Origin: Bernardetiaceae bacterium
GTDB lineage: Bacteria; Bacteroidota; Bacteroidia; Cytophagales; Thermoflexibacteraceae
Length of the DNA: 64,000 bases
Reading direction: 5' to 3'
NCBI GenBank assembly: GCA_025057115.1
Contig: JANWWZ010000004.1
Span: 142,910-206,909 of the forward strand
Below the pieces are notes generated by a model. It worked only from the letters and a program-made list of their open reading frames with translations. It was not told where the DNA came from and ran no database searches. How positions within the stretch are numbered: the stretch's first letter is position 1; each line of letters begins with the position of its first letter. A program made the translations under genes and the position numbers. Positions 43,327 to 51,148 of this stretch are shown here, in pieces.

Positions 43327-44051
43327 AAGCTTTTAACGGTTATGGTAGTTTTTTCAGGAGCCTGATTTACGTGGCTGCCATTTTTCTGCTGCTCGTAATT
43401 GTTTTTATCGCGGTCTTTGAGCAGAACAAAAGCCTTGAACCGCAACCAGCGCTCATAAATTTTTTCCTTGAGTTTGAAAACTTTTTTAGGTTCGGGTTCA
43501 TCTTTTTTCTTTTCTTTTTCCCAGGCGGGGTCGTAGAGCATACCTGTGCAAAGGCAGTGCTTGCGGTTAGTGCGCGTTAAAATATCGTAATTGACGCAGC
43601 TTTGGCATCCTTTCCAAAATTCCTCGTCGCTGGTGAGTTCGGAGAAGGTAACGGGTCGATAACCCAGTTCGGAGTTAATTTTCATTACAGGCAAACTGGT
43701 AGTAAGTCCAAAAATTTTAGCGTCAGGATACTTTTCGCGCGAAAGTTGAAAGGCTTTTTCCTTGATTTTTCTGGCAAGTCCATGTTGGCGAAACTCAGGT
43801 TTTACAATCAATCCTGAATTGGCTACATATTTAGCATGGCTCCATGTTTCTATGTAGCAAAACCCAGCAAACTCACCAGAGTCAGTAAGAGCAATGATGG
43901 CTTTGCCCTCGCGCATTTTTTGCCTGATATACTCCGGGTCGCGCTTGGCAATTCCTGTACCGCGTGCTTTGGCAGATTCTTCGATCTGGCGGCAAATTTC
44001 TTCGGCATACTTGAGGTGTTCTTGGCTAGCAACCTGAACAATAATTTCCAT
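43323..44051 (-). CDS. GNAT N-acyltransferase in the arginine operon (ArgA-like candidate)
   Basis: A 242-residue GNAT-fold acyltransferase of a Bacteroidota group found in arginine clusters. Acetyl-CoA motif A is likely VKPEFRQHGLARKIKEKAF (97-115); the fold continues to about residue 165. The C-terminal part, with CVNYDILTRTNRKHCLCTGM (four cysteines within 18 residues) and a long charged tail, is unusual and may bind metal. It overlaps argG by 4 bp. Bacteroidetes use an N-succinylornithine route (ArgF'), and the enzyme that succinylates or acetylates glutamate is not settled in this phylum. This is a reasonable candidate for that step. ATG at 44051 is preferred to a start at 44099. Confidence 0.78.
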   Translation of the reverse strand: MEIIVQVASQEHLKYAEEICRQIEESAKARGTGIAKRDPEYIRQKMREGKAIIALTDSGEFAGFCYIETWSHAKYVANSGLIVKPEFRQHGLARKIKEKAFQLSREKYPDAKIFGLTTSLPVMKINSELGYRPVTFSELTSDEEFWKGCQSCVNYDILTRTNRKHCLCTGMLYDPAWEKEKKKDEPEPKKVFKLKEKIYERWLRFKAFVLLKDRDKNNYEQQKNGSHVNQAPEKTTITVKSL

Positions 44052-44179
44052 TTTTTGACGATGATTTAAATGAGTGATAAAAAAACAAACCGAGCACACA
44101 TGTCGAGATAGTATTTACACAGACGCGGCTAATGAAGTTACTGCAGCCCGTGGAGCAATTTCATTAACGACAGCCCTTT

Positions 44180-44272
44180 TCAGGGCCTGGGAAGGAAAGG
44201 AGGAGTGATCGCTTGCCTTGAACAAGGAAGCAGGAGGATAATTGGTGGAATATGGCCACTGACTGTTAACAT
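44180..44272 (-). other. Possible 30-codon leader reading frame ahead of the arginine operon
   Basis: ATG at 44272 opens a 30-residue frame (MLTVSGHIPPII ... FLPRP) ending at TGA 44180, which sits inside the first of several leader hairpins. Its start lies at about the predicted transcription start, so it could be read leaderless. It has only two Arg codons, so it is not a classical arginine-rich attenuator peptide. Function is uncertain. Confidence 0.25.
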
Positions 44273-44278
44273 GAGAGT

Positions 44279-44311
44279 GCAAAGATATACACAATTGAAA
44301 ATTTTATTCAA
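44279..44311 (-). promoter_or_regulatory. Candidate promoter of the arginine operon
   Basis: On the minus strand TTG (44309-44311), 21 nt, then TATCTTTGC (44279-44287) fit the Bacteroidota primary promoter very well; the -7 element matches TAnnTTTGC exactly. It implies a transcribed leader of about 220 nt before the GNAT gene. That leader carries a GAAA-capped hairpin near 44175-44190 and a longer one with AATGAA/TTCATT arms near 44134-44167. Confidence 0.55.
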
Positions 44312-44742
44312 GTTTTTGCCTCATCTTTTTGTGGCTCTTGAGAGGACGCCGAGTGCGTTTGTGTGTTGCTGCTGAGACTTTGTATCAACACTTCAAATAA
44401 TTGATACAACTTGTCTTTGACAAAGCTCATTAGCAACAAAGCCAGCTGTTCTTTGAAAAAATCTATTATTGAAAACCTCGACTCTGCCCTAGGAGGGGGA
44501 CTTGATTCAGTTGCACTGGCTGCGGAGGAAGTTTTTTTAGGAGTCTCTTTTTCAGTTAGCTGGTTAATTCCTTTTACTATCAAATAGCCCAGCAAGAGGG
44601 CTCCTACTCCAAAGGCAACCGCTTGAAGTTTGTTGCTCACGGCAGTGGTGGTCTCTTCTAATGAGGTGGCGATGGCGTTTTTGTACTCTTGCCTGCGCTG
44701 AGTGAGTAATTGGCGCTGCTGGTCAAGATTGAGCCTTTTCAT
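44308..44742 (-). CDS. Single-pass membrane protein, unknown
   Basis: A 144-residue protein with one central hydrophobic helix (LQAVAFGVGALLLGYLIVKG, about 39-58), flanked by a basic/Gln-rich N-terminus and a Ser/Pro-rich linker and followed by another amphipathic segment (KEQLALLLMSFVKDKLYQL). It overlaps the preceding holin-like gene by 20 bp, so the two are almost certainly one translation unit. The paired gene suggests an envelope-stress module like the YqjE/YqjK pairs in other phyla, but the match is by layout only. Confidence 0.6.
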   Translation of the reverse strand: MKRLNLDQQRQLLTQRRQEYKNAIATSLEETTTAVSNKLQAVAFGVGALLLGYLIVKGINQLTEKETPKKTSSAASATESSPPPRAESRFSIIDFFKEQLALLLMSFVKDKLYQLFEVLIQSLSSNTQTHSASSQEPQKDEAKT

Positions 44743-45079
44743 TGTTGAGTAGTTCATCGATAAGTTTTTGATTGTAAGGAATGTATTTTGCTACAATGCG
44801 CTCAAAAATTGGACGCAACTGCCTGCGGACAAGCATAAAAATAAAAGCAGCTAACAAGTAAACTGCTCCTACCAAGCTAAGACCGACGATAAAGCTCCCT
44901 GTGAGTTGGCTTATCCAAAAACTCAAAGCGATGCTAAGAAACACTACTCCCATGCTTACCAAAAAGCCCATAAAGACAAGTTTGACAACATCCACGATGA
45001 GCTTGGCAGCAATTTCCTTCACATCTAGCTTGACTAGCTCTAAATTAATTTCCAAATACTTGATAAGGGTCTCAATCAT
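44723..45079 (-). CDS. Phage-holin-family (Holin 3_6/YqjE-like) membrane protein
   Basis: A 118-residue protein with two transmembrane helices (KLVFMGFLVSMGVVFLSIAL and GLSLVGAVYLLAAFIFMLV) between an acidic amphipathic N-terminus and a basic C-terminus. The layout matches PF07332 (putative actinobacterial holin-X / YqjE), found in bacterial chromosomes and generally not a phage lysis protein. It is followed by, and overlaps, a one-helix protein gene. No phage genes are near, so a lytic role is unlikely. Confidence 0.72.
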   Translation of the reverse strand: MIETLIKYLEINLELVKLDVKEIAAKLIVDVVKLVFMGFLVSMGVVFLSIALSFWISQLTGSFIVGLSLVGAVYLLAAFIFMLVRRQLRPIFERIVAKYIPYNQKLIDELLNNEKAQS

Positions 45080-45152
45080 ACGCCTCTAAAGCTACAAAGA
45101 TAGCACTGGCAAGGCAATTTCAAGGCAGATTGCATGGTACCAACCATGTAAA

Positions 45153-45182
45153 CAAAAATAGCCTTGTCTGGTAAGACAAGGC
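45153..45182 (-). terminator. Rho-independent terminator for sppA
   Basis: On the minus strand GCCTTGTC pairs with GACAAGGC around a 6-nt loop, followed by TATTTTTGTTT. It is 26 bp past the sppA stop codon. The other side also carries a few T residues, so weak bidirectional action is possible. Confidence 0.75.
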
Positions 45183-45207
45183 AGTTTTGACACTTTCAAA
45201 AATCCGA

Positions 45208-46977
45208 TTAGTGTATGTTTACCTCGTAGGGCAACCTTGCTTGCACGCCTTGGTAGGAAACGAGTTCTTTAATTTGCTTAATCAATGGATAAAGCGAGCC
45301 TGCTCTTTGTTTCCACTGCTGTTCTTCCATTTGGTCGCTAACGGACTGCAAGGCTTCTAGAAAACTCTTTTTAGCGGGATAGTAACGCACCACGTATTCG
45401 CCTTCTTTTAGTCCTGCTTCTTTAGCAGCAGCCTTGATAGCCTCTTCCAATCCGCCTAGTTGGTCAATTAGTCCTATTTTGAGGGCTTGCTCGCCGGTCC
45501 ACACTCTGCCGCCGGCGTATTTTTTAAGGGTATCTAAAGGCATATTGCGCCCTGCAGCGGCTTTGGAAGTGAAGGTTTCATAGCCTTCGTTTACAGAGCG
45601 CTGAATAATTTGGCGTTCTTGGTCAGTGAATTTTTTGGTGGGGTTGCCTAAGTCAGCAAATTGGCTTGTTTCGACCCTATCGAAGGTGATGCCGATTTTC
45701 TCAGAGAGCAATTTGCTGGCGTCGAATAATAAACCGAAAATACCGATGGAACCCGTGATAGTGGTAGAGTGGGCAAAAATTTTATTGCAGCCCATTGCCA
45801 TGTAATACCCTCCTGAGGCTGCTACGTCCGACATGGAGGCAATGACGGGTTTTTTCTTTTTGGTTTCCACTACCTCGCGCCACATGACATCAGAAGCTAG
45901 TGCACTGCCCCCAGGAGAGTTAATCCGCAGCACTACTGCTGCCACTTTGTCTTCTTGACGGGCTTTGCGCAATTCTTCGGCGATGGTTTCCGAGCCAATT
46001 TGGTCCTGACCTCCTTTACCGGTGCGAATAGAACCCTCTCCAAAAATCACTGCAATGCGCTTTTTACTATAGCTGCCTGGCTCTTCAGTAGGTTGTTCTT
46101 TCGCATATCGCTTCAGGGAAATAAAATTGATCTTCTTTTTTTGGTCAATGCCTAATTTAGCGCGGATGAGGTTTTCTACTTCGTCGTAGTAAGCAGTGCG
46201 GCTGATCAAGTTGTAAGCAGCAGCCTCTCGCGGCAGTTGCACCAGCATGCCATCGGCTATTTGCTTGAGTTGTTCTACTGGAATATGGCGGCTTTGGGAA
46301 ATGCCTTGTAAATAATGGTTGTAAATGCTATTGAGGTAAGCGGTAACTTGCAAGCGATTAGCCTGGCTCATTTTATCCAGCATGAACGGCTCTACAGCAC
46401 TTTTGAACTCACCCACGCGAAAAATTTCGGGTTTAACTCCAATTTTTTCAAAAAGTCCTTTGGCAAATCCGATTTCAGCTACTAAGCCATTAAACTCTAT
46501 GCTGCCTTGCGGATGTAAAAAAATGGAGTCAGCTACAGAAATGACATAAAGTGCTGGCTCGGAAATAGTTTCCGAATAGGCGTAAATGAATTTGCCCGAT
46601 TGTTTAAAATCTTGCAATGCTTGGCGGATCTCCTCTAATGTAGCCCAACCTGCTTGGATGTTGCCAGCATCAAGGTAGATGCCTTTAATTTTAGCATCTT
46701 CTTTTGCGCGGGCAATGGCTTGGCGAAGTTCTAACAATCCAATCGTTTTTAATTCAATAGGAGTGGCAAAGGGCAGGTCAAAGTCTTCGAGTGGATTTTC
46801 TTGGCTTCGTTCTGAAATTGGTACGTTGAGCGATAGCTTCAGCACGCTATTGTCTTCTGTTTTGCTTTCTTGTTTACCTCCTACCGCTACGGCTGCCACA
46901 AACAGCCCAATAATTATTGCCATCAGCAGTAAAATACCCACTATGGTAGCTAAAACAAACTTGAAGAATTGAGCCAT
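45208..46977 (-). CDS. sppA: Signal peptide peptidase, 67K type
   Basis: A 589-residue membrane-anchored serine protease that degrades cleaved signal peptides. An N-terminal transmembrane helix (KFVLATIVGILLLMAIIIGLF) precedes two tandem S49 domains. The catalytic Ser is in SDVAASGGYYMAMG (second domain), and the general-base Lys is expected in the first (near GEFKSAVEPFMLDKMS). The second-domain segment INSPGGSALASDVMWREV is typical. Length agrees with the E. coli 67K form. It lies 72 bp after mtaB on the same strand, possibly cotranscribed. Confidence 0.93.
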   Translation of the reverse strand: MAQFFKFVLATIVGILLLMAIIIGLFVAAVAVGGKQESKTEDNSVLKLSLNVPISERSQENPLEDFDLPFATPIELKTIGLLELRQAIARAKEDAKIKGIYLDAGNIQAGWATLEEIRQALQDFKQSGKFIYAYSETISEPALYVISVADSIFLHPQGSIEFNGLVAEIGFAKGLFEKIGVKPEIFRVGEFKSAVEPFMLDKMSQANRLQVTAYLNSIYNHYLQGISQSRHIPVEQLKQIADGMLVQLPREAAAYNLISRTAYYDEVENLIRAKLGIDQKKKINFISLKRYAKEQPTEEPGSYSKKRIAVIFGEGSIRTGKGGQDQIGSETIAEELRKARQEDKVAAVVLRINSPGGSALASDVMWREVVETKKKKPVIASMSDVAASGGYYMAMGCNKIFAHSTTITGSIGIFGLLFDASKLLSEKIGITFDRVETSQFADLGNPTKKFTDQERQIIQRSVNEGYETFTSKAAAGRNMPLDTLKKYAGGRVWTGEQALKIGLIDQLGGLEEAIKAAAKEAGLKEGEYVVRYYPAKKSFLEALQSVSDQMEEQQWKQRAGSLYPLIKQIKELVSYQGVQARLPYEVNIH

Positions 46978-47049
46978 AGTTTAAAAGTTTGTCCGAATCT
47001 AAAACTTTTCTGCTTTCTGAAATAAAAATGTTACAAAATTGCCTTATTG

Positions 47050-48402
47050 CTAAGTTAACGCATCGAAATTAGTGACAAATTCCCTTTCCTCGGCTGGAAC
47101 TGGTTCGCACACTTCCATATATCCCTTGTCGTTGATGGCTGTCATTTGTACCGTTTTCATTTCGCCAATGAGCAAGGGGTCGTACTTGGCGCTAACGCGG
47201 ATGTAATTTTCTGTAAATCCGTGCATGTTGCCTTCTTCGATATCGTCTTCAAACAATACAGTTGCCTTCCTACCTATGTTTTGTTGATAAAAGTAACGGC
47301 GCTTTTTATCGGAAAGAATGTGGAGCATGTGGGATCGTTCGCTTCGCACTCGCTCAGGCACTCGACCTGCCATTGTAGAGGCTGGTGTATTGGCTCGCTC
47401 TGAGTAAGTAAACACGTGCAAGTAGGAAATGTCTAATTCACTCAAAAAGTGGTAGGTCTGTAAAAAGTCCTCGTTGCTCTCTCCAGGAAATCCTACAATG
47501 ACATCCACTCCTATGCAGCAATGAGGCATTAGCGACTTGATTCGAGCTATGCGCTCAGCATACAACTGGCGGCGATAGCGGCGGCGCATCAGGGCTAAAA
47601 TGCGATCGCTGCCCGATTGCAACGGAATGTGAAAATGAGGCGCAAATTTTTTTGACTGGGCTACAAAGTCGATAATTTCATCAGAAAGCAAATTGGGTTC
47701 GATGGAAGAAATGCGAAAACGCGCAATGCCTTCTACTGTTTCCAGCCGAGTAAGCAGGTCAATCAGCTTGTAGATTCGCTTGCCGTTGATGATGCCGTAG
47801 TCTCCCGTATTGACCCCTGTAAGGACAATTTCCCGCACCTGCCCTGTGGCAGCAATTTGATGCACCTTAGCAAGAATATTTTCAGGCGTATCGCTGCGGC
47901 TGGCTCCTCTGGCAAGCGGAATAGTGCAAAAAGAACAGTGATAATTGCAACCATCTTGCACTTTTAAAAAGGTGCGCGTGCGATCGCCATAGGAATAGGC
48001 CGCATCAAAACGCAAGTTTGCTTTTTCTATAGGACTGGCGAAGACCTGTGCTTTCCCAGAGGGTTTGAAATCCTCCAACAGGTCCAGCAAGCGAAATTTT
48101 TCTGCTGCTCCTAGCACTGCATCTACCCCAGGAAGGGCGGCAATTTCGTTAGGCTTCAGCTGGGCATAGCAACCAATCACAGCGATGTAGGCGTTGGGAG
48201 CGATTTTGCGCGCTTCTTTGACAACTTTTTGACATTTTTTGTCAGCATTTTCTGTTACCGAGCACGTGTTGATAATAAATATGTCAGGCTGGTCGGTAAA
48301 ATCTACTTTTTTGTAGCCGCGCTGCTCAAACATTCGGGCAATGGTGGAGGTTTCCGAAAAATTGAGCTTGCAGCCCAGTGTGTAAAAAGCCACTTTTTTC
48401 AT
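47050..48402 (-). CDS. mtaB: tRNA t6A37 C2-methylthiotransferase
   Basis: A radical-SAM methylthiotransferase converting t6A37 to ms2t6A37 in tRNAs that read ANN codons. The N-terminal UPF0004 cluster cysteines are Cys11 (TLGCKLNF), Cys47 (NTCSVTE) and Cys78 (IGCYAQ). The radical-SAM cysteines are Cys152, Cys156 and Cys159 in DGCNYHCSFCTIPLARG. A C-terminal TRAM domain follows (ENYIRVSAKYDPLLIGEMKTV). All six cysteines and the length (450) are canonical, so the enzyme looks intact. It may be cotranscribed with sppA downstream and is divergent from greA. Confidence 0.93.
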   Translation of the reverse strand: MKKVAFYTLGCKLNFSETSTIARMFEQRGYKKVDFTDQPDIFIINTCSVTENADKKCQKVVKEARKIAPNAYIAVIGCYAQLKPNEIAALPGVDAVLGAAEKFRLLDLLEDFKPSGKAQVFASPIEKANLRFDAAYSYGDRTRTFLKVQDGCNYHCSFCTIPLARGASRSDTPENILAKVHQIAATGQVREIVLTGVNTGDYGIINGKRIYKLIDLLTRLETVEGIARFRISSIEPNLLSDEIIDFVAQSKKFAPHFHIPLQSGSDRILALMRRRYRRQLYAERIARIKSLMPHCCIGVDVIVGFPGESNEDFLQTYHFLSELDISYLHVFTYSERANTPASTMAGRVPERVRSERSHMLHILSDKKRRYFYQQNIGRKATVLFEDDIEEGNMHGFTENYIRVSAKYDPLLIGEMKTVQMTAINDKGYMEVCEPVPAEEREFVTNFDALT

Positions 48403-48403
48403 A

Positions 48404-48436
48404 TTGCAAATTTGAGAAATAATTTGTAGTTTTGCG
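48404..48436 (+). promoter_or_regulatory. Candidate promoter of greA
   Basis: TTG (48404-48406), 21 nt, then TAGTTTTGC (48428-48436), an exact TAnnTTTGC. The spacing equals that of the arginine-operon promoter. Transcription would start near 48442, just before the inverted repeat. Confidence 0.5.
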
Positions 48437-48445
48437 CATAGGCTA

Positions 48446-48487
48446 AATAATAACGGTTTGCATGCGGTGAGCCGTTATTATTTTTTT
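48446..48487 (+). terminator. Hairpin plus T-run in the greA leader (attenuator-like)
   Basis: AATAATAACGG and CCGTTATTATT form a perfect 11-bp stem with a 15-nt loop, followed by TTTTT. It lies between the greA promoter candidate and the greA ATG at 48518, where a terminator would act on the greA leader itself. The mtaB gene is divergent, so it cannot be that gene's terminator. Confidence 0.55.
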
Positions 48488-48517
48488 CATTTCGAACTCT
48501 AAACAAGTCTAAAGAAT

Positions 48518-48985
48518 ATGCCGACCTATTACACAGCTGAAGGATTGCAGAAGCTGAAAGATGAATTGCACGAACTGCGCACTAAAGGACGGGCGGAAAT
48601 TGCTCGCCAGATTGCCGAAGCACGCGACAAGGGCGATTTAAGCGAAAATGCCGAATACGATGCAGCAAAGGACGCGCAAGGATTGCTAGAGCTCAAAATC
48701 GCTAAGCTAGAAGAGTTAATTGCCCAAGCGCGTATCATAGACGAGTCCATGATTGATACTTCGAAGGTGTCTATCTTGTCCAAAGTGAGAATTAGAAACA
48801 AAGCCACAGGACAAGAAGTAGAGTACACGCTTGTATCTGAAGAAGAAGCAGATTTGAAGCAAAACAAAATTTCTGTAAAATCTCCTATTGGGCAGGGCTT
48901 GCTAGGAAAGAAAGAAGGTGAAATTGCGCAAGTAGTCACTCCGCGCGGCAAAATAGAGTTTGAAATCTTGCAAATTAGCCGTTAA
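48518..48985 (+). CDS. greA: Transcription elongation factor GreA
   Basis: GreA enters the RNA polymerase secondary channel and stimulates cleavage of backtracked RNA. The 155-residue protein has the coiled-coil N-terminus (MPTYYTAEGLQKLKDELHEL, then DLSENAEYDAAKDAQ with the tip acidic pair) and the C-terminal FKBP-like globular domain (ISVKSPIGQGLLGKKEGEI). Length is standard. It has its own promoter candidate, a leader hairpin that may attenuate it, and a strong terminator after it. ATG at 48518 is unambiguous. Confidence 0.95.
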   Translation: MPTYYTAEGLQKLKDELHELRTKGRAEIARQIAEARDKGDLSENAEYDAAKDAQGLLELKIAKLEELIAQARIIDESMIDTSKVSILSKVRIRNKATGQEVEYTLVSEEEADLKQNKISVKSPIGQGLLGKKEGEIAQVVTPRGKIEFEILQISR

Positions 48986-49013
48986 CCTTAAATTTTCATT
49001 CTCTTTGTAAAAG

Positions 49014-49050
49014 GACTACTGCTGCAGCAAGAGCAGTAGTCTTTTTTTTT
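49014..49050 (+). terminator. Rho-independent terminator of greA
   Basis: GACTACTGCT pairs with AGCAGTAGTC (10 bp, perfect) around an 8-nt loop, followed by at least nine T residues, 29 bp beyond the greA stop. Confidence 0.9.
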
Positions 49051-49092
49051 TGCTCAACAGGGTGCAGTACACACGGGCAAAGTAGCAAGACT

Positions 49093-49120
49093 TTTGGCTA
49101 CAGACAATAAGGTTATTTTG
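49093..49120 (+). promoter_or_regulatory. Candidate promoter of floA
   Basis: TTTG (49093-49096), 17 nt, TATTTTG (49114-49120), one T short of the -7 consensus. The ATG is 62 bp downstream. Confidence 0.35.
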
Positions 49121-49182
49121 TGCTCAAAAAGTTGGTTAATCATACGCAATGTTGTATCATAGCGCAAAAAACTAAAACGCAT

Positions 49183-50175
49183 ATGGAATTTGACTTGGCA
49201 TCTTTAATTACCATTTTGGTGCTGGTTGTAGTTGGCATTCTGGTGCTAACTTATTTTGTGCCGATAAATCTTTGGATTACTGCTATATTTTCTGGGGTGC
49301 GCGTGAGTTTGTTTGATTTAATTTTTATGCGCATTCGCAAAGTACCTCCGCGCATTATTGTCGAATCGCTGATTACTTCTACTAAAGCAGGTCTTAACCT
49401 TACTTCTAGTGATTTAGAAACCCATTACTTGGCTGGAGGGCACGTTCCTTCTGTTATCAAAGCCCTTATTTCAGCCGATAAAGCCAATATTAAATTGACT
49501 TTTAAACAAGCAGCAGCCATAGATTTGGCAGGCAGAAATGTATTTGATGCCGTTCAAATGTCGGTTAATCCTAAGGTAATTAACACACCGCCTGTAGCTG
49601 CTGTTGCGCAGGATGGCATTCAACTCATTGCTAAAGCACGCGTTACAGTGCGGGCTAACATTGAGCAGCTAGTAGGAGGTGCAGGAGAGGAAACTATTTT
49701 AGCACGCGTAGGAGAGGGAATTGTTACCTCTATCGGTTCTTCTAAGTCGCACAAGGACGTATTGGAAAACCCTGATAAGATTTCTAAACTAGTTCTTTCC
49801 AAAGGATTGGATTCGGGCACTGCCTTTGAAATTCTCTCCATTGACATTGCAGACATTGACGTAGGAGAAAACGTAGGAGCTAAGCTGCAAATAGACCAAG
49901 CCAATGCCGATTTGAAAGTAGCCGAAGCCAAAGCCGAAGAACGCCGCGCTATGGCAGTGGCGGTAGAACAAGAAATGAAAGCTAAAGCACAGGCAGCGCG
50001 TGCAAAAGTTATCGAAGCAGAAGCGGAAGTACCTCTAGCCTTAGCAGAAGCCCTTAGAAGTGGTAGGTTAGGCTTTATGGACTACTACCGATGGCAAAAC
50101 CTACAAGCAGATACGGAAATGCGCGAAGCGATTGCCCAGCCTATTAGTTTGAAAAAACCTGAAAATCCGCGATAA
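49183..50175 (+). CDS. floA: Flotillin-like protein FloA
   Basis: A 330-residue FloA/UPF0365 flotillin-like protein that organises membrane microdomains. An N-terminal membrane hairpin ([20 protein letters not shown]) precedes an SPFH-type region ([40 protein letters not shown]). A coiled-coil segment follows ([20 protein letters not shown]). ATG at 49183 is chosen; an earlier TTG at 49120 would put 21 non-conserved residues before the membrane segment. No NfeD partner gene is seen beside it, although NfeD often accompanies floA. It stands between greA and a rhodanese gene, with 26 bp to the latter. Confidence 0.9.
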   Translation: MEFDLASLITILVLVVVGILVLTYFVPINLWITAIFSGVRVSLFDLIFMRIRKVPPRIIVESLITSTKAGLNLTSSDLETHYLAGGHVPSVIKALISADKANIKLTFKQAAAIDLAGRNVFDAVQMSVNPKVINTPPVAAVAQDGIQLIAKARVTVRANIEQLVGGAGEETILARVGEGIVTSIGSSKSHKDVLENPDKISKLVLSKGLDSGTAFEILSIDIADIDVGENVGAKLQIDQANADLKVAEAKAEERRAMAVAVEQEMKAKAQAARAKVIEAEAEVPLALAEALRSGRLGFMDYYRWQNLQADTEMREAIAQPISLKKPENPR

Positions 50176-50201
50176 TTGAGCCATTTAAAAAAGTGTTCAC
50201 T

Positions 50202-50519
50202 ATGCAAGTAATACGGCTAACTCCCGAGCAGTTCAAGGAAATGCAAGCACAAGATCCAGGTGTGCTTATCGATGTGCGCACTCCTTCGGAGTATCAAGCA
50301 GGTCATATTGCAGGAGCGAGCAATGTGGATTTTTTAGCAGGTCAATTTGCTGCTGAGTTCCCGCAGTATGACAAGTCTAAAACCTACTACTTGTACTGCG
50401 CTTCAGGCAACCGAAGTGGAAAAGCGGCTCAACTTATGCTAGAAGCGGGCTTCCCCAAAGCCTACAACGTGGGCGGCTTTGCTGAACTGGCAGGAGCAGG
50501 TTTTCCCGTAGAATATTAA
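50202..50519 (+). CDS. Single-domain rhodanese
   Basis: A 105-residue rhodanese-like sulfurtransferase with active-site Cys66 in LYCASGNRSG, matching the C-x-G-x-R-S pattern. It is expected to carry persulfide sulfur in the cytoplasm. It lies directly after floA (26 bp) but is not near the sulfide module at 17-20 kb. ATG at 50202 is preferred to a GTG at 50193. Confidence 0.85.
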   Translation: MQVIRLTPEQFKEMQAQDPGVLIDVRTPSEYQAGHIAGASNVDFLAGQFAAEFPQYDKSKTYYLYCASGNRSGKAAQLMLEAGFPKAYNVGGFAELAGAGFPVEY

Positions 50520-50613
50520 ATTAGTGTAAACTCCATTGCATATTAGGGCACGTGTAGTAACTTACGCAAATTTTGAAATCAACCATAATAAATTGACATT
50601 ATTTCGTCTAAGT

Positions 50614-51120
50614 ATGCGCAGGAAAGTTCTTGTGCTAAATGCCGACTACCGAGCACTTACGGTCTGTAGTGTGTACAAGGCTTTTAGCTTAGTGTATGCA
50701 GAAAAGGCGGAAATAGTAACCATAGTTGAGAATCTGTATTTGCGAAGTGTTACACGTGCCTATGAAGTGCCCTCTATCATTCGCTTGTATCGGTATGTAA
50801 GTGTGCCTTTCAAAAATGTTATGCTCAACAGACATAACATCTTTAAGCGAGATGGAGGATGTTGTGTGTATTGTGGTTCGCGAGAAGACCTTACTTTAGA
50901 CCATGTGATTCCTCGATCTCGGGGCGGCAAAAGCACTTGGACTAATTTGGTAACTGCTTGTAAAAAATGCAATGCAAAAAAAGGCGACTATACTCCTGAG
51001 GAAGCTAATATGCCTCTTCCTTACCAGCCTTTTAAACCCTCTTACGTGGTCTTCCTACGCGACTTCTCTGGCATTAGCGATGAAAGCTGGAAACCGTATT
51101 TAATACACAGTGACTGCTGA
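50614..51120 (+). CDS. HNH endonuclease-fold protein
   Basis: A 168-residue protein of the HNH family widely conserved in Bacteroidota. The zinc ligands are Cys84/Cys87 (CVYCGSRE) and Cys116/Cys119 (ACKKCNAKKGD), and the catalytic HNH core is LDHVIPRSRGG with Asp96-His97 and Asn111. The N-terminal RRKVLVLNADYRALTVCSV is typical of this chromosomal family, which is usually linked to DNA metabolism or housekeeping rather than homing. ATG at 50614 removes a non-conserved N-terminal extension. It is separated from the preceding rhodanese gene by 94 bp. Confidence 0.85.
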   Translation: MRRKVLVLNADYRALTVCSVYKAFSLVYAEKAEIVTIVENLYLRSVTRAYEVPSIIRLYRYVSVPFKNVMLNRHNIFKRDGGCCVYCGSREDLTLDHVIPRSRGGKSTWTNLVTACKKCNAKKGDYTPEEANMPLPYQPFKPSYVVFLRDFSGISDESWKPYLIHSDC

Positions 51121-51148
51121 ATTGGTTTTAAATCAAAATAATTCACAA

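Noticed and set aside
44723..45079. Prophage lysis holin
   Set aside because: The holin-like protein is a chromosomal family and no phage genes are near.
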